From positions 124,001 to 188,000 of the forward strand of contig NZ_JAENKO010000001.1 of NCBI RefSeq assembly GCF_016599145.1: a DNA stretch of 64,000 nt, in the 5' to 3' direction. Of the stretch, positions 16,251 to 24,406 are shown one piece after another (the first letter of the stretch is position 1; the number at the start of each line of letters is the position of its first letter). A program made the position numbers and the translations under genes. Origin of the DNA: Tomitella cavernea. Its GTDB lineage: Bacteria; Actinomycetota; Actinomycetes; Mycobacteriales; Mycobacteriaceae. A model generated the notes under the pieces. It saw only the letters and a program-made list of their open reading frames with translations. It had not been told where the DNA came from and searched no databases.

Positions 16251-17822
16251 TCAGAACCCCGCCGTGGCGAGGAAGCTCGTACCCGCCGCTTCGTCGTCGC
16301 TGTCCCAGGCGGTAGTGGTCGTGTGGTCGTCGATTCCTGCGGGCGCGGGCGGCTGCGGATCCGGCGCCTGCGCCGACCGGGTGACCAGCGCCCACAGGGC
16401 GAGCGCCGCTGCGACGAGCGGCGCGATGTTCGCCTCGCACCGCCAGTCCAGGCCCCACGCGCCCGTCGTCCCGATCGGTCGTTTCTTCACCAGCGCGAGC
16501 GGCTCGGTGAGCAGCGGGTCCCCCGAATGGGTGATCCGTCCCTCGGCGATCCAGGTGACGAGCATCAAGCACGCCTGCCCCATCTCGCCGGCCGACGACT
16601 TCACCGCCTCGATGCCCTTAAGCAACAGCCCCGGCTCGAGCACCGTGGTCGGCGACTTCGCGTCCATCGCCACGGCCACCGGATCCTGCAGGTCCACCGC
16701 GCCCGCCAGGAACTCGACGTCCGCGTGCGTATTCGGCGCCCCCGCGGCGCCCACCTCCAGGTGCACGCTCTCGTCTTCGCAGAACGCCGCGGACACGACC
16801 GCGGTCATCTCGCCGCCCCAGTCCCGGGCCACGCCCAACGCCGACGCGCCGGTGACGGGGGGAGAGAAAGACTCCCCGATCTCCCCCGCATCCCAGCACG
16901 TCATGTCCGCGATCGGCTCGTGCGCCGCGGCCTCTTCCGGGTCCGGCGGGAACACCGGGATCGACAGCCGTTCGACCTTGTACCCGGCGATCCCGGACTC
17001 GCCGAGCGCCCGCGCCGACTCGAACTCGCCGTGCAGATAGCCGAAGGACGTCAGGTAGCCGGTCGACGGGTTCGCCCGCAGGATCGACTCCTGCGCGCCA
17101 GGGTCGGCGTCCTCCGGCGCCGAGTACTCGACGTACGCCAGCGTCGGGTCCGCGCCGCTACGGCCGGCCCGGATGATCGAGGACCAGATCTCACAGTTCG
17201 GATGCTCGAGGAAGTTCGGCGCGCTGCCAAGGTAGATCGTCTGCGGGTTCTTGCCGGTCGTCATCGTCGCCGCGATCGCGTTGCGCGACTCAGGCGAGTA
17301 GATCATCGCCTCGTCGATCACGACCCGGTCGAAGCTGAACGACCGGGCGACGCTGTCGGTGCGGGTGCGGAACATGATCGACGACCCGTTCCGCAGCTTG
17401 ATGCCCTCCTCGCCGCCGCGTCGGCGCACGCCGCCGCGGGGGATCATCGCCCGCAAGTCCGGGTGCGCCTCGAGCAGCTGCACGAGCTTGTTCATCGAGT
17501 TGATCGCCGCCGGCATCTCGTGGGCGGTGTGCAGGATCCGCACGCCCGGCTCGAGCACCAGCCAGCCGAGCTCCATGTTCTCGGCGATCCCGTTCTTGCC
17601 GTTCTGCCGGGCGCACAGGATCGCGCACTTCGACGCCGACCACCGGCCGTCGCGGCCGACGCCCATGAAGTCGGTGGTCGCGTCGATCTGCCAAGGGATC
17701 TGCACGCGCCCCACCACGGCCGCCAGGTCGAGCACCTCGTCGGCCAGCGAGTCGACGTAGTCGGGGACGTTACGGAACCGGGGCTGTTGCCAGCCGCTCA
17801 GCTCGGGCTGCGGCGAGCGCAT
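16251..17822 (-). CDS. Terminase large subunit
   Basis: 523 residues from ATG 17822 (GGAGG upstream); an upstream GTG at 17834 abuts the same SD and is less likely. The ATPase has a deviant Walker A ARQNGKN (K76) and Walker B VVIDEAM (D170, E171), and the motif-III-like segment TIYLGSAPN. The C-terminal half contains VARDWGGEMTAVV, with the nuclease acidic residue pattern, and VAMDAKSPTTV. It pumps and cuts phage DNA. Its first 53 bases overlap the small subunit gene. Confidence 0.93.
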   Translation of the reverse strand: MRSPQPELSGWQQPRFRNVPDYVDSLADEVLDLAAVVGRVQIPWQIDATTDFMGVGRDGRWSASKCAILCARQNGKNGIAENMELGWLVLEPGVRILHTAHEMPAAINSMNKLVQLLEAHPDLRAMIPRGGVRRRGGEEGIKLRNGSSIMFRTRTDSVARSFSFDRVVIDEAMIYSPESRNAIAATMTTGKNPQTIYLGSAPNFLEHPNCEIWSSIIRAGRSGADPTLAYVEYSAPEDADPGAQESILRANPSTGYLTSFGYLHGEFESARALGESGIAGYKVERLSIPVFPPDPEEAAAHEPIADMTCWDAGEIGESFSPPVTGASALGVARDWGGEMTAVVSAAFCEDESVHLEVGAAGAPNTHADVEFLAGAVDLQDPVAVAMDAKSPTTVLEPGLLLKGIEAVKSSAGEMGQACLMLVTWIAEGRITHSGDPLLTEPLALVKKRPIGTTGAWGLDWRCEANIAPLVAAALALWALVTRSAQAPDPQPPAPAGIDDHTTTTAWDSDDEAAGTSFLATAGF

Positions 17823-18174
17823 CGAGCAACCCACCTCCCTCGCTGGTCGTCTCCTCCGTCTCGAGCTGGCGGATCGTCAGCCGCAGCACGCCCATCACCG
17901 ACCGGCGCTCCGACAGCGCACCGTCGATGCGCAGCACGTACTCGCCGTCGCCGTCCGGCGCGTCGATCTGCGCCCATGCGCTGTCTTCGCCGGAGATCAG
18001 CCGGTCCAGCTGGTCGAGCGACGCGACCAGCCGGCACGCCTCTGCGAGCAGCACCAGCCGCCCGGCGTCCGCCTTGAACCCGGAGGCCAGCGCATCCCAC
18101 AAGTGCCGTCCACGCTCGGACATCTGCTCCGGCTGGAAGCCCGCCCGCAGGTCCGTGCCCGCCCCGTCGTTCAC
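17770..18174 (-). CDS. Terminase small subunit
   Basis: 134 residues, GTG 18174. A helical protein (GRHLWDALASGFKADAGRLVLLAEACRLVASLDQLDRLI) ending with VMGVLRLTIRQLETEETT, as in actinophage small terminases. It sits directly upstream of, and overlaps, the large subunit; it should recognise the packaging site. Confidence 0.82.
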   Translation of the reverse strand: MNDGAGTDLRAGFQPEQMSERGRHLWDALASGFKADAGRLVLLAEACRLVASLDQLDRLISGEDSAWAQIDAPDGDGEYVLRIDGALSERRSVMGVLRLTIRQLETEETTSEGGGLLDALAAARAERLATAPVP

Positions 18175-18354
18175 CGCTCACCGCCTCCCGATTTTTTCGC
18201 CGTCGAGGGAAATCTGACTCGTGACGTCGGTGGGTGGGTCAGGGGACGGGGCCCCAGATATTTCCGGGGAGCCCCTACGTACGACGATTACTCGCGGGCC
18301 TCTGACCTGCACCGATACACAGCGCGGGCCTGTGACCAGCGGCAATGCCGCCGG
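18175..18354 (-). other. Non-coding gap next to terminase, possible cos/pac region
   Basis: 180 bases without a gene between the small terminase and the HNH gene. Contains GGGGCCCC near 18250, a nearby GGGGAGCCCC and a short AT-rich ATATTTCC. HNH nuclease genes beside terminase usually flank the cos site, so this is the best place for it, but no cohesive end can be proven from one prophage. Confidence 0.35.
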
Positions 18355-19044
18355 TCAGGTCGGCCACGCCATCGCCAGCCGCCGCGGCGCCACCACGCGG
18401 CCCGCCGCGCGCGCCGCCGGGCGCGCGTCATCACGGTCCCCCGCGCCCCGTGCCGCGTTGCACGACGAGTGCAGCAGCCGGGTCGCCAGCGCCCCGCCGT
18501 CGCGCCGCGACTGCTCATGGTCCGCGGCCAGCGGCTTGCCGTCCGGGTTCGCGCTGCCGTCACGGAACATCGGCGCCCCGCACCACCAGCACGGCGCACC
18601 GTCGACGTGCCCCTTGAGGAGCCGGTCGCGTTGCTGCTGGTGCCTCCACCCAAGGCCGCGCTCCGACGTCTTGCCGCGGCCCGCCGTGCGCTTGGCCGCG
18701 GCCGCGCCGAGAGCGGCATGCCGCAGCAGCACGGTGTGCTCACCGGCGAGCTGCTCGGCCAGCGCCTCGGCGACCACCACCGACCGGTGCCGCCCGGCGC
18801 TGCACCCGACAGCCACCGCGACGTCGCCGCACGCAGCGCGCTGCGCGACGCGCCGGGCCTGCTCGTCGATGTACCGAGTCACCGCGTCGTGGCCGAGGAG
18901 CCAGTCCTTCACCTGGGCGCTGCGCCCATCGCGCGGGCGCAGGCCCGGCACGTCGTGCGGGTTCGGCAACCGCCGGCAGTCGCACACCACGTCGGCGCGT
19001 GGCCGCGGCCCGCGGCCGAACCCGAACGACACGATCTCGATCAC
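18355..19044 (-). CDS. RapZ C-terminal-like domain fused to HNH endonuclease
   Basis: 229 residues; GTG 19044 has GGAGG eight bases upstream. Residues 1-105 match the RapZ C-terminal (RNA-binding adaptor) domain: SFGFGRGPRPRADVVCDCRR, LPNPH, LRPRDG and the signature AVGCSAGRHRSVVVAEALA (RapZ: GCTGGKHRSV). A basic linker leads to an HNH nuclease (about 150-200) with CWWC (C152, C155), ADHEQ (D175, H176) and a distal HSSCN (H192, C195, N196). HNH proteins beside terminase are needed for cos cleavage in many phages. What the RapZ-like part does is unknown; in enteric bacteria RapZ binds small RNAs and a sugar phosphate. Confidence 0.8.
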   Translation of the reverse strand: MIEIVSFGFGRGPRPRADVVCDCRRLPNPHDVPGLRPRDGRSAQVKDWLLGHDAVTRYIDEQARRVAQRAACGDVAVAVGCSAGRHRSVVVAEALAEQLAGEHTVLLRHAALGAAAAKRTAGRGKTSERGLGWRHQQQRDRLLKGHVDGAPCWWCGAPMFRDGSANPDGKPLAADHEQSRRDGGALATRLLHSSCNAARGAGDRDDARPAARAAGRVVAPRRLAMAWPT

Positions 19045-19442
19045 GACGACCGCCTCCTCGGGCCACGGGCCGAACCTCGCCGCACCAGCGCGCACCCGGC
19101 CGCGAACGGGGAAGGCCGACGTGCGCGTGCCCCCGCCATGGGTTCAGAGCGGGGGCACGGTGGTCGCCGGGGCGAGGCGTAGGTTCCCTCGGCTGCGCCC
19201 CAGCTTGTTTGCCATGCGGGGTGCAGCTCGAATAGCCACCAGGAAGGAGTGCAGTCGAGGGAGCTTGCTCCCGCGCAGCACGACCTCACCCGATTCATCA
19301 ACGGGGTCATGGGCCGAGCTTGACCGTCATCCGCTCCGACTGAGCACCGGCGTGACGCGGGAAGAACGCGAAAGCGCGGGGTGGCCTTCTGGCCCACGTC
19401 CCGCGCAATGCGCTCAGCATAGCCGGGTGGGGGTGTTTAAGG
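19045..19442 (-). other. 398-base gap with hairpins and one doubtful 45-codon frame
   Basis: No convincing gene. A minus-strand frame 19281-19144 (GTG, 45 codons, containing LHSFLVAIRAAPRMANKLGR) has only a poorly spaced SD. Two strong structures are visible: a perfect 10-bp hairpin GTGCCCCCGC/GCGGGGGCAC (19127-19158) and a 7-bp plus bulged inner stem GCGCGGG/CCCGCGC (19374-19406). The region could hold a small RNA, a packaging site or a gene remnant. Confidence 0.5.
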
Positions 19443-20147
19443 TCAAGCACCCGGCGCGGCCTGGCGTGTCGGGTGGTCCAGGTGTGCGTCCATGACGTCG
19501 CCCATCCGGTAGACGCGGATGGGATCGCCCGCCCCGATCCTGATCTCTCGCAGCACCGGCAGCTTGCCCGCGATGCGCAGTGTGCGGATCCGCGCTTTCG
19601 TGAGCTCGTCCCACGGGGCGCCGAGCGACCGGCCCAACTCGAGCACGCCCGCCGGGGTGAGCTCCTTCGCCCGCGCCCGCGCCTCTGCCTCCCGCGCCGT
19701 GGCAGGGTCGACGAACGTGCGCGGGTCGCGCGGCCGGTCCGACAGGCGCCGGCAGTACCGCAGCACGCGGCCGACGTCGTCGACGATCTCCTCGGCTCCG
19801 TCGGTCAGGGCGACGGCGATGATCCACCGGCGCAGCCACCGGGCCATCGACAGCACGTCGTTCGCACCGCCGTAGTCGAGCTGCCGGGCCTCGCAGGTGC
19901 GGCGCACCCACCCGGCGAGCACGGCGCGCAGCTCGTCGCCCGCTTCCGAGGCTTCTGGGTTGAACGGCATCGGCGAGGCGGACAGGCGGCCCCGCCGTCC
20001 CGGGCTCCGGCCGAAGCAGTCCTGCCGGGCGATGGTCACGGCCAGGTCCTCGACGACGCCGGGCACCTGCTCGAGGAGATCTCGGAGTTCCTTCTGCCCG
20101 GAACGGTCGAGGAAGAACCCATCGGTATCAGTCTGGTGGGAAGTCAC
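19443..20147 (-). CDS. Phage protein of unknown function
   Basis: 234 residues, GTG 20147 overlapping the upstream stop as GTGA. Mostly helical with many Arg residues (DVLSMARWLRRWIIAVALTDG, VGRVLRYCRRLSDRP, TAREAEARARAKELT). The C-terminal 60 residues look like a helix-turn-helix plus beta wing (KARIRTLRIAGKLPVLREI, PIRVYRMGDVMDAH), so DNA binding is possible. It lies between an HNH/replisome-like gene and the terminase region. No family recognised. Confidence 0.75.
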   Translation of the reverse strand: MTSHQTDTDGFFLDRSGQKELRDLLEQVPGVVEDLAVTIARQDCFGRSPGRRGRLSASPMPFNPEASEAGDELRAVLAGWVRRTCEARQLDYGGANDVLSMARWLRRWIIAVALTDGAEEIVDDVGRVLRYCRRLSDRPRDPRTFVDPATAREAEARARAKELTPAGVLELGRSLGAPWDELTKARIRTLRIAGKLPVLREIRIGAGDPIRVYRMGDVMDAHLDHPTRQAAPGA

Positions 20148-21457
20148 GTACGGCTCCTGGATGATCGGCGGCGACTACGACGACGAGGCGAGACCGTGCC
20201 GGGCCCAGACGCGCGTGTGCGCGTCTGGGAACCGACCCGGCCCGACCCGTCCCGTCCCGACCCGGACTTTCCAGAACCTGTAGACCTGGCTTCTGCTGGA
20301 TCTGCTGGATACAGCAGGTCAGGTGTTGGTGCTGGTGGGGGCGGGGGTGTGGGCGCGTGTCCCCGGCTGGTTGCCGGTCCGCTGCCGGGTTGTAGGGGCA
20401 GGGTGACCGTCGCGTTCTCCCGACTGGCTGTGGGGGCCGCTGGCGGTGTGGGTGCGCGTTCTCCGGCTGGGTGCCGGTCCGCAGCGTGGTCGCGTTCTCC
20501 CGCGTCAGGCGGGGCCGCAGGCCGTGGTGTGGGTCCCGCCTGGTCGCGTCCACCCACCGGGTGTGGGTCCGCAGGCCGTGGCGGCGGGACGGGTGCGCGC
20601 TCTCCCACTGGCTGTGGGTCCGCAGCAGGGTGCGGCGCCGCTGGCTGCGGCGCCGTCGTCGTGGTGGTGGGCGCGGGCTGGCTGCCGGCGTCCGGGGTGG
20701 CGGCCGCGTGGGCTGCCTGGTTGCGGTCGACTTCCGCTTGGCGGTCGTCGGGCACCGTTCCCGGCGGCAGGGTTCGCCCGCGCCGGGTGTCGATGCTGTA
20801 GCCGTTCGACCGGGCCCACTCGTGATTGGCGATCCAGTCACGGGTGTGGGCCGAGTAGTACGGCCGGGTCGGGGCCGACAGCAGCTTGTGGCGCTCGTCG
20901 GCCAGCGGATCGTCGGAGCGGGACGCGTTGCAGCCCTGGCAGGATACGACCATCGTGTCGACCGTGGCGGCCTGGCCGGGCCGCCGATGGTCGTAGGTGC
21001 CGCGCAGCCGGCCCTTGCGGGCCTTCCAGTTGACGACCTGGCCGCAGTAGCGGCAGCCGTCGCCGTCGCGCAGCCGGACCGGGATCACCAGTTCCGGGTT
21101 CGCGTTGTCGGACTTGCGTTGGCGTTCCCACTCGATCTCTTCGCGGGTGCGCATGTGGATGAACTCCGGGTCGTCGGGGATCTTCCACATGGCCGTGCCG
21201 TCGACGGTGATGCGCTCCATTAGCTCGGCCCGCTCGCACAGGTCGAGCAGCACCGCGGTGGCGTCGTCGTCGCCGCCGACCACGCGGGCGTTGCCGTAGG
21301 AGACGACGTAGTCGGTCAGGTGCGCGGCGGCGAGCGACGCGCTGCCGACGAGGAACCCGAACACGGCGTTGCGGGTGATCCCGTCGATCTGCAGCTCGTA
21401 GAGCCGCAGCAGACGGGGGTTCGTGATCGAGTTGTCGCCGATCCTCAGCCACGCCAC
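20144..21457 (-). CDS. Replisome-organiser-like N-terminus + HNH + long Pro-rich tail
   Basis: Start taken at GTG 21457 (VAWLRIGDNSI) behind GGTGGTGG; GTG 21484 adds nine residues but lies too close to its SD. Residues ~1-110 resemble the winged-helix N-terminus of phage replication organisers (ITNPRLLRLYELQIDGITRN). Residues ~130-190 are an HNH nuclease (CRYCGQVVNW, TYDHRRPG, SCQGCNASRSD). The remaining ~190 residues are Pro/Ala/Arg-rich and repetitive (units like DPQPVGERAP, DPHPVGGRD) and surely disordered. About 437 residues; the fusion is unusual. The nuclease could act in packaging or as a free-standing homing-type enzyme. Confidence 0.72.
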   Translation of the reverse strand: MAWLRIGDNSITNPRLLRLYELQIDGITRNAVFGFLVGSASLAAAHLTDYVVSYGNARVVGGDDDATAVLLDLCERAELMERITVDGTAMWKIPDDPEFIHMRTREEIEWERQRKSDNANPELVIPVRLRDGDGCRYCGQVVNWKARKGRLRGTYDHRRPGQAATVDTMVVSCQGCNASRSDDPLADERHKLLSAPTRPYYSAHTRDWIANHEWARSNGYSIDTRRGRTLPPGTVPDDRQAEVDRNQAAHAAATPDAGSQPAPTTTTTAPQPAAPHPAADPQPVGERAPVPPPRPADPHPVGGRDQAGPTPRPAAPPDAGERDHAADRHPAGERAPTPPAAPTASRENATVTLPLQPGSGPATSRGHAPTPPPPPAPTPDLLYPADPAEARSTGSGKSGSGRDGSGRVGSQTRTRASGPGTVSPRRRSRRRSSRSRT

Positions 21458-21565
21458 GGGCCACCACCAGACGACATTGATCACTCCTCATTTCAGTGCG
21501 CAAAACCGGAACATTCACAGGTCACAGGCGAGCTGGTGGGGCGCGCGGCCCGGCCGGGGTGGGCA

Positions 21566-22195
21566 TCACAGCCGCGCCTCCGCGGCCGCCGACGCCGAGT
21601 ACCGCTCCGACGCCGGCTGGTGGCCCTCGTAGTCGGGCCTGACCGACCCGCGGTCATCGCAGTGCGCACGCAGCCTCCGCAGGCACTCGGCGGTCGCCTG
21701 GGCGTCGCCGAGCGCAGTGTGCGGCGCCTCGTTCTCCACGCCCCACCACGCGCAGCAGACGTCGAGCCCTGGCAGCTTCAGCGGGTCCTTCTGCAGCGCG
21801 GCCGCGGTGAGCGCGGACAGGTCCGCGAGGCGGTGATGCCACGTCGGTACGCCCGCGTCGCACCGGTCCTCGAACAGCGTGGCCAGGAACGCCGCATCGA
21901 ACGCGGGGCTCGCCCCGGCCAGCGTCGCCCCGTCGAGCCAGCCGAACAGCTCGCACAGCGCGTCGTTGAGCGCCGACTCGCCCATCGCCTGCTCGTACAC
22001 CCGCCGCTCGAAATATCGGTTCACCGTCCACGCGCGCGGCGACGCGGCAGCCAGGTCCTCCCGGCGCAGTGCGGGCACGATCACCCTGTGGTCACCGGTG
22101 CCCAGGTCGACGGCGGCGAGCTCCACCACGGTGTGCTTGGCGGGGTCGAGCCCCGTCGTCTCGACATCGACTACGATCACTCGGCGGTCAGACAT
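21566..22195 (-). CDS. DnaQ-like 3'-5' exonuclease
   Basis: 209 residues, ATG 22195 with AAGGAG nine bases upstream. Catalytic motifs of the DEDDh family are VVDVETTGL (D10, E12), SPAFDAAFL and HTALGDAQAT. It should remove nucleotides from DNA or RNA 3' ends, in replication, recombination or host DNA turnover. The start overlaps the end of the upstream gene by eight bases. Confidence 0.88.
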   Translation of the reverse strand: MSDRRVIVVDVETTGLDPAKHTVVELAAVDLGTGDHRVIVPALRREDLAAASPRAWTVNRYFERRVYEQAMGESALNDALCELFGWLDGATLAGASPAFDAAFLATLFEDRCDAGVPTWHHRLADLSALTAAALQKDPLKLPGLDVCCAWWGVENEAPHTALGDAQATAECLRRLRAHCDDRGSVRPDYEGHQPASERYSASAAAEARL

Positions 22196-22862
22196 TGCGG
22201 CTCCTTCGGCTGCGTGTGGGGTCGTGGGCCCACATCGGTGGGCTGGTGGACGGGCGCGGCACCGGCGGCCGGCCAGGCGGATCCGGGGTGCCATCGTGGG
22301 CGAGGGCGGAGGGGAGGGCGCGCTGCGGGGCGCGCTCGGGGATGAGTGGGGCGTCGGGCACGTCATCGTGTTCGATGACCTCACGGTTGCCAACGAGCCA
22401 CAGGGCGTCCGGCACAGTCCATGTGAGCGAATCGGCGCCCTGGCCCACCCCGAGGATCACGCGCTGCGGCCATCGGGTGTAGACGCGCAGCGCCTCGTAG
22501 TCGTATTCGATGTCGCGTGACGGAAGGCGGACTGCGGCGGCGCGTTCGGCCACGTCGTTGTCGACGACATTCATGAGGCGGTCGAATAGCGCCTCGAGAG
22601 GGTCGAGCGTTGGTGGCGGCGGCGGGGGTGGACCAACGAACAACGACCCCGGGCACACCACCGGCGACGTGTCCTCGTCGTACCGATAGTCCGGGTCGAC
22701 CTCGCCGAATCTCCGCATCTGCCGCATCCGCTCCGTCACCGCGAGCCCGTGAAAATCGTCGCCGCAATGCGGGCACTCCGGCTGGCCCAGATTGTGGTCG
22801 TAGCCGGACGGCTCTTGGGCGAGCTGGGCGTCGACGAGGGCGTCGATCTCCTCCTCCGTCAC
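22188..22862 (-). CDS. Early phage protein with a CPHCG motif
   Basis: 224 residues, GTG 22862 coupled to the upstream stop (GTGA). Zinc-knuckle-like PECPHCGDDFHGLAV near residue 30, a run of eight prolines (GPPPPPPPTLD), the segment YDYEALRVYTRWPQRVI, and a Pro/Arg-rich C-terminus. No function recognised. Confidence 0.65.
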   Translation of the reverse strand: MTEEEIDALVDAQLAQEPSGYDHNLGQPECPHCGDDFHGLAVTERMRQMRRFGEVDPDYRYDEDTSPVVCPGSLFVGPPPPPPPTLDPLEALFDRLMNVVDNDVAERAAAVRLPSRDIEYDYEALRVYTRWPQRVILGVGQGADSLTWTVPDALWLVGNREVIEHDDVPDAPLIPERAPQRALPSALAHDGTPDPPGRPPVPRPSTSPPMWAHDPTRSRRSRNV

Positions 22863-23044
22863 GCCGGTCCTCCCTCTGCGGTGTCACGCTTGCCGTGCTC
22901 GATGTACTCGGCGACGGTGATGAGCTCGACGGGGTCGACGGCGGCACGGCTGAGGACGGTCGCTGCGGCCAGGACGGCGCGGGCCGCGCGGGCGGCGTCG
23001 ACGCGCGCGAGCTGCTTCTCACTCAGGTGCTCGTAGTCGGTCAT
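22859..23044 (-). CDS. Small early phage protein, unknown
   Basis: 61 residues, ATG 23044 with AGGAG upstream, overlapping the RusA stop as ATGA. Mostly one Ala-rich amphipathic helix (EKQLARVDAARAARAVLAAA). No family recognised. Confidence 0.65.
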   Translation of the reverse strand: MTDYEHLSEKQLARVDAARAARAVLAAATVLSRAAVDPVELITVAEYIEHGKRDTAEGGPA

Positions 23045-23430
23045 GATGGTTCTCCTAGTTCGGTGATGGTGATCTCGATGCGCGGCCGGGCACGGTCGAT
23101 CTCGACACCCAGCCCGACGCGGGGCACGTGCCGGTAGTCGTCATCGCCGAGCACGCCGGCCTGCACGAGGCCGTCGAGCGTGGCCTTGAGGAACGGGCCG
23201 AGCGCGTCGGCATCGCGGCGGGTGCGGGTGGGGGCGTGCCAGACGACGTCCACCCGCGCGCGGCGCAGCAGCGGCACCCTGGCCTGCTTCGCGAGCGCCC
23301 AGACGAGCTGGCCGGCCTCGTGCTTCGCGGCGCGCATCGTCCGCCAGGTCGCCCGCCGCTGGTCGTTCGCGGTCATCGGCGGCTTGCGCAGCTCGGCGAC
23401 GAGCACCCAGGTGCGTGGTTCAGAGCCCAT
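23041..23430 (-). CDS. RusA-type Holliday junction resolvase
   Basis: 129 residues, ATG 23430 with GGGAGG eight bases upstream. The motif TRTRRDADALGPFLKATLDG with D73, D75 and D86, followed by GVLGDDDYRHV, is the RusA signature (paired Asp residues in a dimeric nuclease). It should resolve branched DNA before packaging. Confidence 0.88.
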   Translation of the reverse strand: MGSEPRTWVLVAELRKPPMTANDQRRATWRTMRAAKHEAGQLVWALAKQARVPLLRRARVDVVWHAPTRTRRDADALGPFLKATLDGLVQAGVLGDDDYRHVPRVGLGVEIDRARPRIEITITELGEPS

Positions 23431-23617
23431 CGAGCACCTCCCGCACCCACTCGGACGCGTCCACCTCGCCGAGCACGGTCCCCATCGGCAGGCCCAGCGC
23501 ATCCTCGAGGAGACCGAGCGTGCGGACGATCGCGGCCCACAGCCGGTCAGCGACGACGCCTAACGGGTCTGCGGCGAGGAGATCGCCGGCATCACCCGGC
23601 CAATGATCGGGACTCAT
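23420..23617 (-). CDS. Small early phage protein, unknown
   Basis: 65 residues, ATG 23617 (MSPDHWPGDAGDLLAADPLG), an amphipathic helix in the middle (WAAIVRTLGLLEDALG). It overlaps the RusA start by 11 bases and the upstream gene by four. Function unknown. Confidence 0.6.
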   Translation of the reverse strand: MSPDHWPGDAGDLLAADPLGVVADRLWAAIVRTLGLLEDALGLPMGTVLGEVDASEWVREVLDGL

Positions 23618-24063
23618 GGCTGGCGCCGGATCAGATCGGTCATGCACGAGCCGCAGAACTCGCCATCGCTTCCCGAGTACCAGCCGATAGCCCCGCCCGT
23701 GATGACCTGCACCGGGGTGTAAGCGTGATCCTGCGGCGTGCGAACGCGTCCACAACGGCCACAGTGCGCACACTGCTCGTCCTGCACGCCAGCGTCGCGC
23801 TGCTCTCCTTCGTCGTAGACGTGCCACACGAACGGGGCTACGACCGCGGTGCCGACGTAGTCGCCCGCGGTGTGCAGCGGGAGTCCGGTGCCGGCGACGC
23901 ACAGAGTCCGCGTCGCGTTCGCCTGCTCGGTGTCGACCCGCGCCCAGACGGACAGGCTGGTCGGCGACTCCGCGTGCACGTGCGGCAGGACCTCCGCGCC
24001 TGCCGGAATGGTGATGTCGACGGTGTCGTCGACGTCGAACGTGAACTTCCAGATCGTGATCAC
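23614..24063 (-). CDS. Early phage protein with C-terminal Cys cluster
   Basis: 149 residues from GTG 24063 (VITIWKFTFDVDDTVDITIP), GAGGAG upstream. The N-terminal ~95 residues form a small beta domain common among actinophage hypothetical proteins (IPAGAEVLPHVHAES, WARVDTE). The C-terminus has CAHCGRC and CGSC, likely a zinc ribbon. Function unknown; GTGA overlap with the upstream gene. Confidence 0.72.
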   Translation of the reverse strand: MITIWKFTFDVDDTVDITIPAGAEVLPHVHAESPTSLSVWARVDTEQANATRTLCVAGTGLPLHTAGDYVGTAVVAPFVWHVYDEGEQRDAGVQDEQCAHCGRCGRVRTPQDHAYTPVQVITGGAIGWYSGSDGEFCGSCMTDLIRRQP

Positions 24064-24245
24064 TTCGGCTCCTCGTTCCATTCGATGTCCCCCCAGTGCT
24101 CGCCGTCGTGGCCGGCGTCGAGCACACAGCGGAGGGTGACGTCCCGGCCGCGGTCGACGCGCGGCCACGTCTGGGTGGCCCCGCACTGCCGGATCAGCGG
24201 TACCCCTCGATTCGGTCGTGGCGGACGAGTCCGCAGATCTCGCAC
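24060..24245 (-). CDS. Small phage protein, start uncertain
   Basis: The C-terminal part (RQCGATQTWPRVDRGRDVTL, then CVLDAGHDGEHWGDIEWNEE) looks like a real protein: it ends as a GTGA overlap with the next gene. Between the upstream stop (24194) and this segment there is no ATG/GTG/TTG; either a CTG at 24197 (45 residues) or the GTG at 24245 inside the upstream gene (61 residues) is used. Two Cys and two His may bind zinc. Confidence 0.5.
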   Translation of the reverse strand: MRDLRTRPPRPNRGVPLIRQCGATQTWPRVDRGRDVTLRCVLDAGHDGEHWGDIEWNEEPK

Positions 24246-24406
24246 ACCCGGTAATGAGACCGGCGCGTGTGCACGTTGCCGAGGTAGTGGCTCCACCCGT
24301 ACATCGCGTCGTGAAAGCCCTTGTAGCCCCAGTGGTGGCGGTGGAAACGGGCCCGCCAGGTGCCCCAGTTCGCGTAGTTCGGCTCCCGATGCCTGCGCCG
24401 ACTCAT
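24194..24406 (-). CDS. Small phage protein, His/Trp/Tyr-rich
   Basis: 70 residues, ATG 24406 overlapping the upstream stop as ATGA. Unusual composition (NWGTWRARFHRHHWGYKGF, DAMYGWSHYLG) with CEIC near the end. Function unknown. Confidence 0.6.
   Translation of the reverse strand: MSRRRHREPNYANWGTWRARFHRHHWGYKGFHDAMYGWSHYLGNVHTRRSHYRVCEICGLVRHDRIEGYR

Noticed and set aside
16323-18077. 584-codon plus-strand frame opposite terminase
   Set aside because: Shadow of the terminase gene on the other strand, Arg/His/Asp-rich without motif.
19041-19397. 118-codon minus-strand frame in the 19-kb gap
   Set aside because: Overlaps the HNH start, has a Cys/Arg-rich random look, and crosses both hairpins; left as non-coding.
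18103-19495. Two plus-strand frames over the HNH gene and following gap
   Set aside because: Composition Arg/Ala/Ser-rich; overlap the confident RapZ-C-HNH gene; no ribosome site.
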